Shown here in pieces: positions 35,088 through 46,983 of a stretch of 64,000 nt of DNA. The notes beneath the pieces were generated by a model. That model worked only from the letters and a program-made list of their open reading frames with translations. It did no database searches and was not told where the DNA came from. Position 1 is the stretch's first letter. The number at the start of each line of letters is the position of its first letter. The translations under genes and the position numbers were made by a program. The DNA is from Coenobita brevimanus (lineage: Eukaryota; Arthropoda; Malacostraca; Decapoda; Coenobitidae), in assembly GCA_032717465.1 (NCBI GenBank), contig CM064669.1, positions 42,725,853 through 42,789,852 of the forward strand, given 5' to 3'.

Positions 35088-35403
35088 CTATGCATTTCAG
35101 CGGCTGTGTTACCTCGATTTTCTGGGTTTTCTCGGAAACGAAGTGTTGGATCACTATTATACTTTGCCACAGTTTATTTCACACCTAGCGCTAATTTCTG
35201 ACTGCATAGTGCATTACCAGAAGTGTATGAGTGAGCTACATACTCTTGACAGTTGAGAGAAATTCCCGATATCCAGAGACAGTATTCGGACACAGCCATC
35301 ACTACGTCACTCCTTAGACCCCACCCACCTCTCTCCCCCTACCTGTATGATCCCTCCTTCCTTCTATCACTCTGTATCCCCTCCCTCCCTCAACCTCCCC
35401 CCT

Positions 35404-35431
<28 letters not shown>
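35088..35431 (+). repeat. Left terminal inverted repeat
   Basis: Matches the complement of 38311-38641. It includes TACCTCGATTTTCTGGGTTT, ACACCTAGCGCTAATTTC and a CT-rich inner end (CCCTCCCTCAACC, then (CT)n). I see about five substitutions plus a length difference in the inner (CT)n. Confidence 0.9.
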
Positions 35432-35435
<4 letters not shown>

Positions 35436-36080
35436 TCATAACTTACGGTGCATGCTGTATTCCTGAAGTATATAGAAATATGGTATACCAACATGCACGT
35501 GTCATTTTTGTAAAGTGAAATAATGTGGAAGTAAAGCCTTGTGTACGGTAATGTGGAGGGTAATAACGAGCGAGAATGATGGCAAACAGATGGTTTACTG
35601 GAGCTGAGCAGTTTGAGGTGTTGCGAAGTTACATGGTTTGTTAAACGGGTTTGTGGCTGCACTCTACAGTAATACCCCAGAAATACAGGACGTTGGCTCC
35701 AAGGATTAACAGTATGGCATATAAATTACGTCATTGTCCCCGTGGCTGCAGGAATGGCATTGTCATGCGGCTTTTATCCTTGTTTACCAAGGAACAGAGA
35801 GACAATCGGCTGAGGTTCAGTTTGCACAGGTGCGTGTCGTTTATAGCTATATTACTGCAACCCATTCATACCCATCACTAACCTGATGAGTGATGGGCTC
35901 CATATCAACGGATACGCATAAACTATCTATACATACCCGAACATGGGTAAAGAAATTGTCATATGATCCAATAAAACACCATATAAGGTATTCACTTGGT
36001 TATAATACAGCACATCATGCATTTTCACATATGGTGGGTGGTGTAAGAAATTTGAGGGTTAAGGACAGAAGCCACCTTCA

Positions 36081-36198
<118 letters not shown>

Positions 36199-36369
36199 AT
36201 TTATACATTTTCTTTGCCAAGGTTTCGTTGTTAAAGCGGTAATGGATCAAGGTGAATTTTGTCTCCAGCCCTGATAATACTTCACCAAAGGTAAAAGACA
36301 TATCACTAATGTTGTAATATTGACCTATCACCAAGCAGGCCGTAAGACAGGGTTGCCTATGCTGTCGGC

Positions 36370-37578
36370 ATGAGCGTCCGCGCGGTGAGGACGGTGGAAA
36401 GGCGGCATCGCACCACCAACTGCGAGGCAGGGACGGCCCAGGCACTACCACCACCACCACCTGCAACACCTCCCACAACACCGGCCGGATTCGACAGTTT
36501 CACCGTAGCGGCCATGCGTCGCAAAGTCCATTCAAAGTTCGCCGCCAAAGAAGTTATGACTATTGCTTCCCTGACGGAGGAGCTGATGATCGACGGCATC
36601 ATTCCGATGGAACCTCGGATACGTCGGTGTGGCGACTCCTCCACGATATGGGATTTCGCTATAGGACATCAAAGCGGACTATGTATGTGAGGAAGGAGTC
36701 CCTGGACGTTGTATGCCGGCGGATTAATGCTCTCAGGGCACTCAAGCAACACCGGGAGAGAGGGATGCAGGTGGTGTACCTTGACGAGACATGGTTCACC
36801 ACCAGGATGCACCACAGCATGAAGGGGGTGGACACAACGCAACCTGCCACAAGCACCACGTACAGCCGTCACGTGCCCCCCGGAGAAGGGGACCGCTTTG
36901 TGGTAGTTGCAGCCGGCACCGCTGATGGTTTGGTGGAGGATTCGTTCCTGTGCTACCACACCAAGACAACCAGCGGTGACTACCGCGGCGAGGTTAACGG
37001 GGAGCTCTTCCTTCGTTGGCTGACATCACAGCTCCTGCCCTCGCTGGCTGAACCATCTGTGCTTGTATTAGACAATGCGCCATATCACAGCCAGCAGATG
37101 GAGGAGAGTCGTCGCCCAACCACTGCCACCAGGAAAGCTGACCTCATTACATGGTTGGAGAAACACAGGCTGCCCTTCCCGCCACACGCGACACGGCCTG
37201 AGCTCCTGCTCATATGCAAACGGAACCGTCCACAGCCACAATACATCGTCGACAACACCATTCGAATGTGGGGTCATGAGGTCGTCCGCTTGCCACCAGC
37301 CCATCCAGAACTGAATGCCATTGAACAAGTATGGGGGCACATGAAAAGACACGTGCGCTCGTCCTTACAACACTTCACTCGGGCAGACTTGCAGGCCAGG
37401 CTGGAGGAGGCAAAAATGGGTAACGGCAGAGGTGTGGGCAGGTGCGGTTCGCCGATCACAAGGCTATGAGGAGGAGTACTGGGCCACAGACAACATACAC
37501 CACAGCATAGATCCCGTCATCATAAACCTCGACAGCGATGATGAGGAAGACTTGTTCTTGGAAAGTGACGTGGAGTAA
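36370..37578 (+). pseudogene. DDE transposase with two frameshifts
   Basis: Start taken at the ATG at 36370, since the frame is closed by TAA at 36343, though the true N terminus may lie upstream. N-terminal DNA-binding part: VRAVRTVERRHR, a Pro-rich linker and VHSKFAAKEVMTIASLTEEL. Near 36605 the frame shifts by one (from ...DGIIP to ...SVWRLLHDMGFRY). The catalytic part has YLDETWF (first Asp), VLDNAPYHS (second Asp) and LPPAHPELNAIEQVW (Glu), with 83 residues between second Asp and Glu by my count. A run of five A at 37412-37416 precedes the second shift. The other frame then runs AEVWAGAVRRSQGYEEEYW to an acidic tail (DSDDEEDLF) and TAA at 37576-37578. All three catalytic acids are present. 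The enzyme would bind the TIRs and cut and paste the element; this copy cannot make it. Confidence 0.85.
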
Positions 37579-37739
37579 AAGAAAGATTATGCTGTGCACT
37601 CATGTTGTCATCACTTGTCACCTCATCATATATCCGCTTCCGCTCACAGTGTATTTTGAACTATGAAATAGTCTTCCATATAACCTTTAGTTCTCTTTCT
37701 TAAAAAGTTATCCAATGGATTAATTTCCGTTTTCATTTC

Positions 37740-37926
37740 TGTCCTAAAAAGGATTTATAGATATATATTATACACAATAATACTAATAAAGATAATACTA
37801 ATACTAATAATAATATTAATAACAGTAATAATAATAGTAATAATAATATTATTAATATTACTCATAATAAAAATATTAACAATACTAACGGTAATACTAT
37901 TACTATTACTACTACTACTATTACTA

Positions 37927-37959
<33 letters not shown>

Positions 37960-37998
37960 TTACTACTACCACTACTACTACTACTACTACTATTACTA

Positions 37999-38034
<36 letters not shown>

Positions 38035-38057
38035 ATAATAATAATAATAATAATACA
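37740..38057. repeat. AT-rich and (ACT)n/(AAT)n trinucleotide field
   Basis: Imperfect TAA/ATA units from 37785, then (ACT)n with ATT and ACC interruptions at 37900-38030, then (AAT)n to 38056. It lies between the transposase stop and the right TIR. Confidence 0.9.
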
Positions 38058-38310
38058 GTGTAATAATAAAATATCTCGAATTCATCATGTTACTGCTCTG
38101 GCGCCCATCCCCAATCGTACTTTAGGGTAGAGGCTACAAGGCAAAATGGAAATTAATCCATGAGCTACAAAGAGTATATAGCCCAGATGAAGGCAAAGAA
38201 AGACAATTTACGCACACCTCATTGTTTTATGGCTAATGCATGCACCAGTTGGAGAGCCATATACATCTCGTGGGTTAGTGCAAGGTTGAAAATAATTTAA
38301 TTGAATTCCA

Positions 38311-38641
38311 TGAGAGAGAGAGAGAAGGGGGGAGGTTGAGGGAGGGAGGGGGTACAGAGTGATAGAAGGAAGGAGGGATCATACAGGTAGGGGGAGAGAG
38401 GTGGGTGGGGTCTAAGGAGTGACGTAGTGATGGCTGTGTCCGAATACTGTCTCTGGATATCGGGAATTTCTCTCAACTGTCAAGAGTATGTAGCTTACTC
38501 ATACACTTCTGGTAATGCACTATGCAGTCAGAAATTAGCGCTAGGTGTGAAATAAACTGTGGCAAAGTATAATAGTGATCCAACACTTCGTTACCGAAAA
38601 AACCCAGAAAATCGAGGTAACACAGCCGCTGAAATGCATAG
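38311..38641 (-). repeat. Right terminal inverted repeat
   Basis: Inverse complement of 35088-35431. Its inner edge is the short (GA)n at 38311-38324. Just inside, TTGAATTCCATG on + partly mirrors TTGGATTCATAA of the left side. Confidence 0.9.
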
Positions 38642-38759
38642 TAGTTTTTATTTCTTCTTGGAGGGAACAATCATGCGGGATCTAGCCCTTGGTTCCTTGT
38701 TCTTTGCATTAAAAAAAAAAAAAAAAATATCCGCGCGCGCAAGACGCCTTTCCCCCAGT

Positions 38760-38829
38760 ACACAAACGTATACAAACGCCTGCGGCAAACATCCTTCTCA
38801 TATAGCACCACACACCACAGCCACACATC

Positions 38830-38893
<64 letters not shown>

Positions 38894-39170
38894 CCAGCAG
38901 TCATCCTCCTCATACATCACTATCAACGCACACCACTGCAACACATTTTCCCCACCCATACCACTCACCCTACACACCACTGGAATACATCCTCCCCATA
39001 CTGAATCACCATATTACACTCCACTATCACACATCTTCCCCACTCACACCACTCACCGTACACTCCACAAGCATACAATCTCCATACATTACCCTCTCAC
39101 CCACCACTGCCACACATCCTCCTCTTTGACACACCTCTCACCCAACAGCCACACAGCCAACCACACTGAC
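38760..39170. repeat. (CA)n and CA/CCA-rich low-complexity tract
   Basis: (CA)n at 38832-38890 inside a longer tract of CACACCAC, CATCCTCC and ACATC words. Confidence 0.9.
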
Positions 39171-39249
39171 TAAAGCACACAAACATTAACATCATAAGGC
39201 AAAGAGATCAGCCTTTACATTATCCAGCACTTTTTGATAATAATCCCTT

Positions 39250-39320
39250 AAATCTGATAACGTACTTACTATATTTTCTTATTACTGCCTCGCGATTTTA
39301 TTCAGCGTCGGAAACTTTTC
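39250..39320 (+). repeat. Dispersed decapod motif copy
   Basis: ACGTACTTACTATATTTTCT then GCCTCGCGATTTTATTCAGC. One of the better-preserved right halves. Confidence 0.6.
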
Positions 39321-39724
39321 GAAATAGAAGGGACTGATGTAGCCATTAATAACCTCTTTATAACGTGTAAGCTTAAACTGACGAAAAAAAAAAAAAAAAA
39401 AAAGCCGGGCAACTGCAAGAATAAAACACGAAAAACGCAATCGTATTAAAGGGACTAACAACCAAACACAAGTAAGCGGTGGAACCAGTGGATAGTTAAA
39501 CAATCGTTTGTCAGTACGGCAGTGAGGAGTACAGGTGCACATTATATCAATATATCTTTAGTCGAACAACTGACACTCTTAAAACAACATTCTGAAAATT
39601 ATGTTGGGCTCCGAGGATCACATCACTGAGTTTCGAAAGTCAAAGCTCAAGGTCTCGGTAACTATCGTAAAGAAGTGGTTCGATAATAATGTAGGCACTT
39701 GTATTGTATGGATATATCAACTGG

Positions 39725-39947
39725 TATCCATCCATCCATCCATCATCCAATCCTACATTGCCCCGTGAGGAGCGTAGGGGCCCGGGGCTAGGCAAGTTGG
39801 TCCTGACATTTAAGATGAGAGTGACCAGCTTCACTCATCCCTGAGTGGCAACATGTGAGCAATAACCCCAACCATCCCTTGGATATAAACCTTCATCGGC
39901 TCAATCCGATTAGAGTGCTGCAATTACCCACTAAACCACCAGGCGCC
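39725..39947 (-). repeat. tRNA-derived SINE-like module, copy 2
   Basis: The minus strand starts GGCGCCTGGTGGTTTAGTGG. A box TGGTTTAGTGG, near B box GGTTTATATCC, body ending CGGGGCAATGTAGGATTGG and a clean ATGG-repeat tail (39727-39745 on +: ATCCATCCATCCATC). Best preserved of the three copies. Confidence 0.75.
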
Positions 39948-40075
39948 AATATTTGGTTATATGGTTATCATCCAGCGTAGTCAATGGTTTCCTGGCGTAC
40001 AGCAAACCATTCAGCTTGTCACTCAGTGTAGAGTCACCCATAGGCAGAAGGAACTGGGAAGAATGATGCATATCA
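39948..40075 (-). repeat. Composite dispersed repeat, copy 3 (module H)
   Basis: GGTTATATGGTTATCATCCA, hairpin ATGGTTTCCTG...AAACCAT and GTCACTCAGTGTAGAGTCAC, cut off in the purine stretch. Confidence 0.7.
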
Positions 40076-40089
40076 ATACTACAACACTG

Positions 40090-42220
40090 AACCATACACA
40101 ATACCGATGATCACGCTGCTCTGCTGTGACGAGTCTCGTGCAACAATATTTTACAATGTCCCGTGGTAATTAATTATTTACATATATTCAAAGCATGCGG
40201 AAATATTACACATGAAATTTAATGTATAACCTGCTGACCTTCATTTTTTATACATCTGTTAATTTAATTATGGGCCTCACCAACAACAAAACTGAGGGAT
40301 ATGTTTTGTCAGTGCTACCAGTTGGTTAGCATGGCCACTGGATTCATATCGTTCAGCAGACATTTTACCAGATAAGCCAGGGTAAATGTCGGAATTATAC
40401 TGTCATCATTTTTATCCTCCTCCTTTTTATTGCCATACACTTTTATTCATCTTAAAACAGACCACTCACAGCTGTTACAGAAGTATCTTTACACCAACCG
40501 AGGTGAATTTTACATGATAAGCTTTTAAATATTGGGAGTTTTGTTTTTGTTTAAATAACTGGTAATCCCTTCAGTACAATGAGGTTTTTATTCTTGTTAC
40601 TATAACACTCTTAATCAGCTTCGCAGACACTTTACACTGTTGTATATTGTACTAGATAAGCTTAGGAAATGTTAAGTTTATATTTTTATTATATCACTGT
40701 TCCCTGTCACTGAGATTACTTTTCCCCCCTACCGCACTGCATTATTCATTTTAAGAAGGACCTCTTGCAAATGTACGTTTTACCTGATAAGCTTGAAAAA
40801 ACTCGGAGTTTTGCTTTAGTTTTTATCATTTTTGTCCAATTCAGTGGGATTATGCTTTTTTTAAGAACTTCACATTCTGTGGAGTTCTTATTGATATTGT
40901 AATTATTATCATTATTATTATTATTATTTTTTTGGGGGGGCAAGTCTAGAAGGCTGGCAATCCAAGACCGTTTGAGATAGAGACGAAAATTTTTTGGTGT
41001 GATTTGGTTGCAGGTTTCTTTTGACAATTTTTTCCTAGCATTTCACTCTGTTATTTTTTCAATTTTTGTACTCCTGCGCCGCAAAAACTACTTAATCGAT
41101 TGCTCTGCAAATGCTCCAGTACGTAGCTGTCAACATATACTGGTGCACCTGGGTATTCATACTTAGATCCAACAAATACTTTTTGAGATATTGAGGAAAA
41201 TCAAAATGGCCGCCTCATGCCAGGAGGTGCTAAAACGGAAAGTATTTGGCAGATTTTGACCAAACTCGTTGGAAATGTAGTGGGTCATGAGTGAACATGA
41301 TCTGCACAGTATGAATGACCTTGACCTTGATCTCAACGTCACAGGTCAAAATCCTCAAAACTTTTGAGTCATACCAAAAGTCCCTTAATATTAGGTCTAC
41401 AATGATAACAAAAATATTTTCATAATCCTACAGTGTCTACTTTGTACCATTTCATTACAACAGTTATGACAAACCAATATTTTTGACGGTTTTTGCACTT
41501 GCCATCAAAATGCTGTGTATAATTCAAAGTCTGTACAAGTGTGGATATTTATTTGTCATTCTAATCTGGAATGTGGCATCATCATCTGGAATGTGAAGTT
41601 TTTTTAATACTGCTTCAGCAATTTCAAAATTCTAGTTTATTCTTGTTAGCGCTACAGTATTTTATACAACTCAGAACAAAACCTCTCGCATTTACGAAAA
41701 CACCATTGCACATCTCAAAGTGAGAGGGTTTCAAACGATGTCCTTTAGTCCCTTCTGCACCTGGAAGCCTTAAGAGATTTTATTCTAGCTGTCAAACGAT
41801 TTTATTAGGCTTAGAAAATAACTTGAGAAATACCACTGCTGGGCATCTAGAACGGACTTTTGATTGTGGGTTTTTCTCTTGTTCATCTTTCATTTTAAGG
41901 GACAACATTTATGGACCCATGTCTTTGGTTGCTTCAGGTATGTGAGAAAAAACTGTGTATATGATGGTGTATTATGTATGTATATACGTGTGATGGTGGA
42001 TAAACACATAGTGTCTCTTAACCTCTTGCCCACGATCAGTTTCACTGAGCAAAATGAAATCATTTGGTAGTTGTCGAAATAAATACATTTCAATTTCGAT
42101 CAACAAGTTTATCATCACTGCACAATTCTAGGGAGAGTAAAAACAAAAAAGCTTATGTCCTCCTCTGTTGAAAATTATAACAAATATGAAATTAAAATTT
42201 TGGGCTTCTTTTCATAAACT
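40090..42220. other. Unassigned AT-rich sequence with motif copies
   Basis: Dispersed-motif matches at 40405-40475, 40567-40640, 40705-40775 and 41745-41830. 41040-41400 is an unassigned stretch with TTTTGAGATATTGAGG and TGACCTTGACCTTGA words, repeat-like but with no second copy here. No gene recognised. Confidence 0.5.
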
Positions 42221-42228
42221 TGTTATGC

Positions 42229-43070
42229 AAGCTGTTTTTCTATGAAACAGCACCTCAACCTGTTGTTTTTAATGCATCAAAGACTCAGTTCTTACACCTA
42301 TCAACCCGTCAAAATCTTCCACAGGTATACCCACTAATGTTTAATAATATTCAGCTTAATCCTGCATCATCCTTGAACATGCTTGGGGTTTCATTTACTC
42401 GGGACTCATCTTGGAAAGATCATATTACATCTCTTGTAAAATCCGCTTCCAAGAGATTGGGTGTGCTAAGCCGACTCCGTTCTTTCTTTACCCCTGCACA
42501 ATTGTTGACTCTATACAGGGTTTTATCCGCCCCTGTGTGGAGTACAACTCTCATGTGTGGGGAGGCTCCCCACACACAGCTCTTCTCAATAGGGTGGAGT
42601 CAAAGGCTTTTCGTCTTATTAACTCTCCTCCTCTTATTGACTCCCTTCAACTTCTGTCCCTTTGCCGCACTGTTGCATCTTTATCTCTTTTCTATCGCTA
42701 CTTTAATGGTCACTGCTCCTCTGAACTGTCTGCATGCATTCCTCCACCTCTACGACAGGCGCGTAGCACCCGTCTAGCGGAAAACTCTCACCCCTTTTCT
42801 GTCCAACTCTCTAATGCAAGAGTTAACCGTTACTCCCAGTCCTTCATTTATGCAACAGGTCAACTCTGGAACTGTCTCCCTCTGTCTGTATTTCCTGCTG
42901 CCTATGATCTCCAGTCTTTCAAACGCAGTGTGTCCAGGCATCTCGAAATGAATGGATCTTGAATTTGGCTCTCTCTTGTATTTTGTTTTTCTCTTGGAGG
43001 GAACTCTTACTGCGGGCTCATGGCCTTTAGTTCCTTCTTCCTCGCATTTAAAAAAAAAAAAAAAAAAAAA
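42229..43070 (+). mobile_element. LINE (non-LTR retrotransposon) 3' fragment with poly(A)
   Basis: Encodes the C-terminal part of a reverse transcriptase ORF: FNASKTQFLHLS, LNPASSLNMLGVSFT, SASKRLGVLSRLRSFF, a shift by one base in the GGG at 42518-42520, then FIRPCVEYNSHVWGG, ESKAFRLINSPPL, HPFSVQLSNARVNRYS and DLQSFKRSVSRHL, ending TGA at 42960-42962. A short 3' UTR with TTGGAGGGAACTC leads to a run of ~21 A (43050-43070). The catalytic palm (YADD-type motif) lies upstream and is absent, so the copy is 5'-truncated. The clade is jockey-like by general appearance; I do not assign a named family. Confidence 0.8.
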
Positions 43071-43304
43071 GGAATATTTTGCCAGTCCTTCATGTTTCGT
43101 CACACTTTAGTTGGAACTACACACAACGTGTCGATCCTGTGCGTCGGGGTAAAAACTGCAATAATAACACTCCGTTGCATCAAGCCACTGGCCATTCCGG
43201 TTGGCCATGCCAGACATGATGCACAAGGTAAAGGGGAACGTTATCCACACAACATGACTCAGTGAAACGTTGTTATTACACCCGCGCACGGTATCGCAGG
43301 GGTG

Positions 43305-43432
<128 letters not shown>

Positions 43433-43439
43433 CAGTGTG

Positions 43440-44838
43440 GGTGCGTGCGTGCTTGTGAAGTTAGCTCACGAGTGATATTTCCCAAGTAGCTGAACTCGTT
43501 CCCCGTAAAACAGTTTGTCATGTCCGGGTAACGTGCAAATTTACACTAAATGAGTTGCTGCGGGGAAAAGTCAGAATTCGAGGCGAAGCTTCAGCACGGG
43601 AGGGTAACACCTTGAACCACATGAGTAACGGATGGAGGTTTCAAGATTGTTTACTTTGAATCCGAAGAATGCGACAGGTACTGTTATGATGAAAAGTTTA
43701 CCGACACGTTCCCGATATTCTGACAACAGTAGGCCTACCTGTATCAAGCACACAATCTGAGTACGAGAAGAGGTATGAAAACATGGAAAGTATGGGATCA
43801 CCCAAATATCTCGCTAGTTCATCAGTTCTAACTGTCTCCTTTTTTCTCCTTGTCTCTTCCTCCTTTCTCTCCTGGTCTCTTCCTTCCCCATCCCCTCCCT
43901 GCCTCTTCCACTTCCTCCTCCTCCTCTGTCCGCTGGCAGTTTTATTTTTGCTTACACCTCCCCTCCTCCTGGTCCTCCTCAGTTTCTCTCTCCCCCTTTA
44001 TGCTAGCTCGATGCTGCTCTTACTGATAATCGCGTTTTCTTTCTTTCTTTCTTGTAATCTTTCATGCTTAACTGTGGCAGGCACTTCTACCTTTCTGAAT
44101 TATCCGATTCCGACCAAACTAGAAAAAAATGACTAGCCAATGACCTACTTGTGTCCACAGGGTTTTGACTGTTAGGCAACTACTCGTTTCCTGGTAACGG
44201 CCGAAAAAACAATTATTTAGGATTTCTCACGTTTTGAGCTGTAGAAGCATTACTAATGGGCGCGGAAAGCTCTGACTACTTTAGGTGTAATCTTGTGGTC
44301 ATTCCCTATCGAAAGTGTGCCATCCATTTTTCCCCTCTCTCCTCTAAATTAGCTGTCGAATGGCAACCCTGCAAAGATTGGCCTCAGCGTCCCCACCAAC
44401 CAGTACCGGTTTTCTATGCTCCCCTAGTTTCCCAGCGGTTCAATGGAACGGAATGAAAGTTTGCATGCTTATAGACGTTGATTAGAACTATAACTTTCTA
44501 TCGTACACCTATGTGCTACACTGGCCAGGTCAGGGGTCAATGGTTATCAAATGTGAAAACGGCGAAAAAAACTAAAATCACGACTACGCTCGCGTGAAAT
44601 GCTATGACTCCGAAAATTATTAAGCCAGGGCCATGATTCTTGGGTGGAATATTGCACTGGAGTACCGCCACATAGAAATAACTTTTAGTGTCGAAACTCA
44701 CTTCCGGTCGCTGACAAGGCTTGGTCCGCATAAAGCTGGCCACGTCGCCTACCGGCTGGCACTAGAATTTTTTGGTAACTCTTCCGCGTCAGTACCGGAC
44801 TAAGGAAAACCGAATATTCCAATTTTAATCTGTCACCG
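43440..44838. other. Unassigned non-coding stretch
   Basis: 43830-44060 is pyrimidine-rich (TCTCCTTCC words, then (TTTC)n at 44038-44052). The remainder looks unique. No gene recognised. Confidence 0.5.
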
Positions 44839-44839
44839 A

Positions 44840-44888
<49 letters not shown>

Positions 44889-44889
44889 A
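44839..44889. repeat. (CT)n(CA)n microsatellite
   Basis: About 13 CT then 12 CA units. Confidence 0.96.
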
Positions 44890-45161
44890 ACTCTCGCCAA
44901 CTTTTAATTTCCCGCTTAATGTAACGAACGGTGATACTATATGATAACTGAACGTGGCATAAATTCGAAATATCTACCAAATTCATCTATACGTATGTCA
45001 AGAGCGCCAGAAAAAAAAAAAAAAGAAAGAAAGAAAAAGACTAAATACAATGAATAGCGATTTTCGGAAATCTGCCATAAGTTGTTACATTCTGACACGG
45101 CATTTAAAAAATTTAAACAGGTCTACTTCTGTGCACTTTAGGGTAATATTTACAGTTACGG

Positions 45162-45164
<3 letters not shown>

Positions 45165-45201
<37 letters not shown>
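45165..45201. repeat. (GA)n microsatellite
   Basis: About 18 GA units. The A-rich sequence 45010-45480 around it holds no recognisable gene. Confidence 0.96.
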
Positions 45202-45202
<1 letters not shown>

Positions 45203-45494
45203 AAACGAATGACAAAGAAATAATGGAAAATTATTAAGAGAAAGAAGAACACTGAAAAAAAAAGGAGGAAAAGAATATTACGACTAGTGATAACGACGCA
45301 AATGAAAAAAATTGAAGTAAAGAAAAAAGTAACGACGCAAAATAAAAAAAATAAAATGGATAAAGCTAAACTATGTAAATTACGAAACGAATGAATGTTT
45401 GCTTTGAGGAAAAACTAAGGAAAATAAACCATGGTAAACAACTACTGAAAATTAAGGAAGACAATGGTCAAAGAAAGAATGAAATACGGGAATC

Positions 45495-46010
45495 AAATTA
45501 CACAGATAGCTAATGTGTGTATGACAATGCTGACACTAAACAACAGATTATATAAATGAACAGATAATGAGTGTATGACAATGCTAAAACTAAATAACAA
45601 ATGTAAATGAAAACACAGATAATGAGTGTATGACAATGCAAAAACTAAATAACAGAATATATAAATGAAAACACAGATAATGAGTGTATGACATTGCTAA
45701 AACTAAATAACAGAATATATAAATGAAAACACAGATAATGAGTGTATGACAATGCTGACATTAAATGACAGAAGATACGAAAATACAGATAATGAGTGCA
45801 TGACAATGCTAAAACTAAATACCGGTAACAGATATAAATGAAAACACAGATAATGAGTGTATGACAATGCTGACACTAAATAACAGAAGACATAAATGAA
45901 AAAATACGTAATGTGTGTATGACAATGTTGACACTAAATAACAGATGTAAATGAAGACACAGATAATGAGTATATGACAATGCTGACACTAAATGGCAAA
46001 GAAATAAATA
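45495..46010. repeat. ~57-bp minisatellite, 9 copies
   Basis: Units of 53-62 bp built on GAGTGTATGACAATGCT, then GACACTAAATAACAGA or AAAACTAAATAACAGA, then TATAAATGAAAACACAGATA. The GACAC and AAAAC types alternate irregularly. Confidence 0.93.
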
Positions 46011-46931
46011 AAAACGAAAGAAATTAATCCAGCACTGGCTGTGACAGTCTGTACAAGTGCTCGTGGGCCCTTCGGGTCCCTCGCACTTGCTCCTGCGGAG
46101 GACTCGCGTTAAGTGCTGTTCTAGTGTAACGTTGTCACTCGGATTTTTTGCAGCTAACCAATTGATCGTGTTATTTGCAACTTCGGGAAGAGAACCCAAA
46201 TTGTCCGAACGCAAGTCCGACGTACACACACAGCCACTCGGCTACTTCTACAGTTTATTTTAGTTCTACCTCTGGGCAAAAAATTCTACGGAGATCCTAT
46301 GCCGGGCTCCGGGAGCAGCGTTTTTTGGGCAAAATGTGATCGCTCATTAAATATAGTAAAAGTTTTTCAATCGTGATGGGACCAATTTTTTTTTTTCACA
46401 TCAGCGAATTTTTTGCGATTTTTGTGCCAATTTTGGTGCGATTTGAATGTGTAGTTTCGGCTGCCCAAAACACACACACACACACGCACGCCTACTGCTT
46501 TATTATATTAAATTATAGGAGACAGCAAGTGCAGAACAGAGGCCTCCCTCCCCCTTCTCTCTCTCCCTCTCTTTCACACACTGTTCTTACCGCATGACAA
46601 TTTCCCTCTGTCTGTCGTTGTCAATTTTCAAACAGTACTTGCCCCCATAGTATTCCCGTCCCACCCACACCCCCTCCCTTACCTCTCGAAATAACAGTTT
46701 CAATAATTATCAACTGTTATTAGCACAGTAATAACTGCGTGTAACAAGGATAATTATCACAAAAGCGATGGCTGCATGTTGTTATAATTGCACAGGGTAA
46801 TACAGCCTCTGATAACACTAACATTAACGCAGGTATTTGTATCCTGCCACCGATTAATCTTCCTATAAATCTATATTTGGTATTCCAGCTTAATTTTGGC
46901 GGTGTATCACATGATTTGCATCTGTTAATCG

Positions 46932-46933
<2 letters not shown>
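46011..46933. other. Unassigned stretch, one non-repetitive open frame
   Basis: The minus strand of 46040-46229 reads an open frame of ordinary composition (LPEVANNTINWLAAKNPSDN, then LEQHLTRVLRRSKCEGP). It has no family I recognise and no clear splice sites, and it runs into a Phe/Leu-rich, probably non-coding continuation. Otherwise there are CA and CT words and unique sequence. Confidence 0.4.

Positions 46934-46979
<46 letters not shown>
46934..46979. repeat. (GT)n microsatellite
   Basis: About 22 GT units. Confidence 0.97.

Positions 46980-46983
<4 letters not shown>

Noticed and set aside
38473..38670. Shared protein of about 65 codons in both inverted arms (also 34948-35154)
   Set aside because: The similarity comes from the terminal inverted repeat itself. 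The frame crosses the TIR/LINE boundary in both places.
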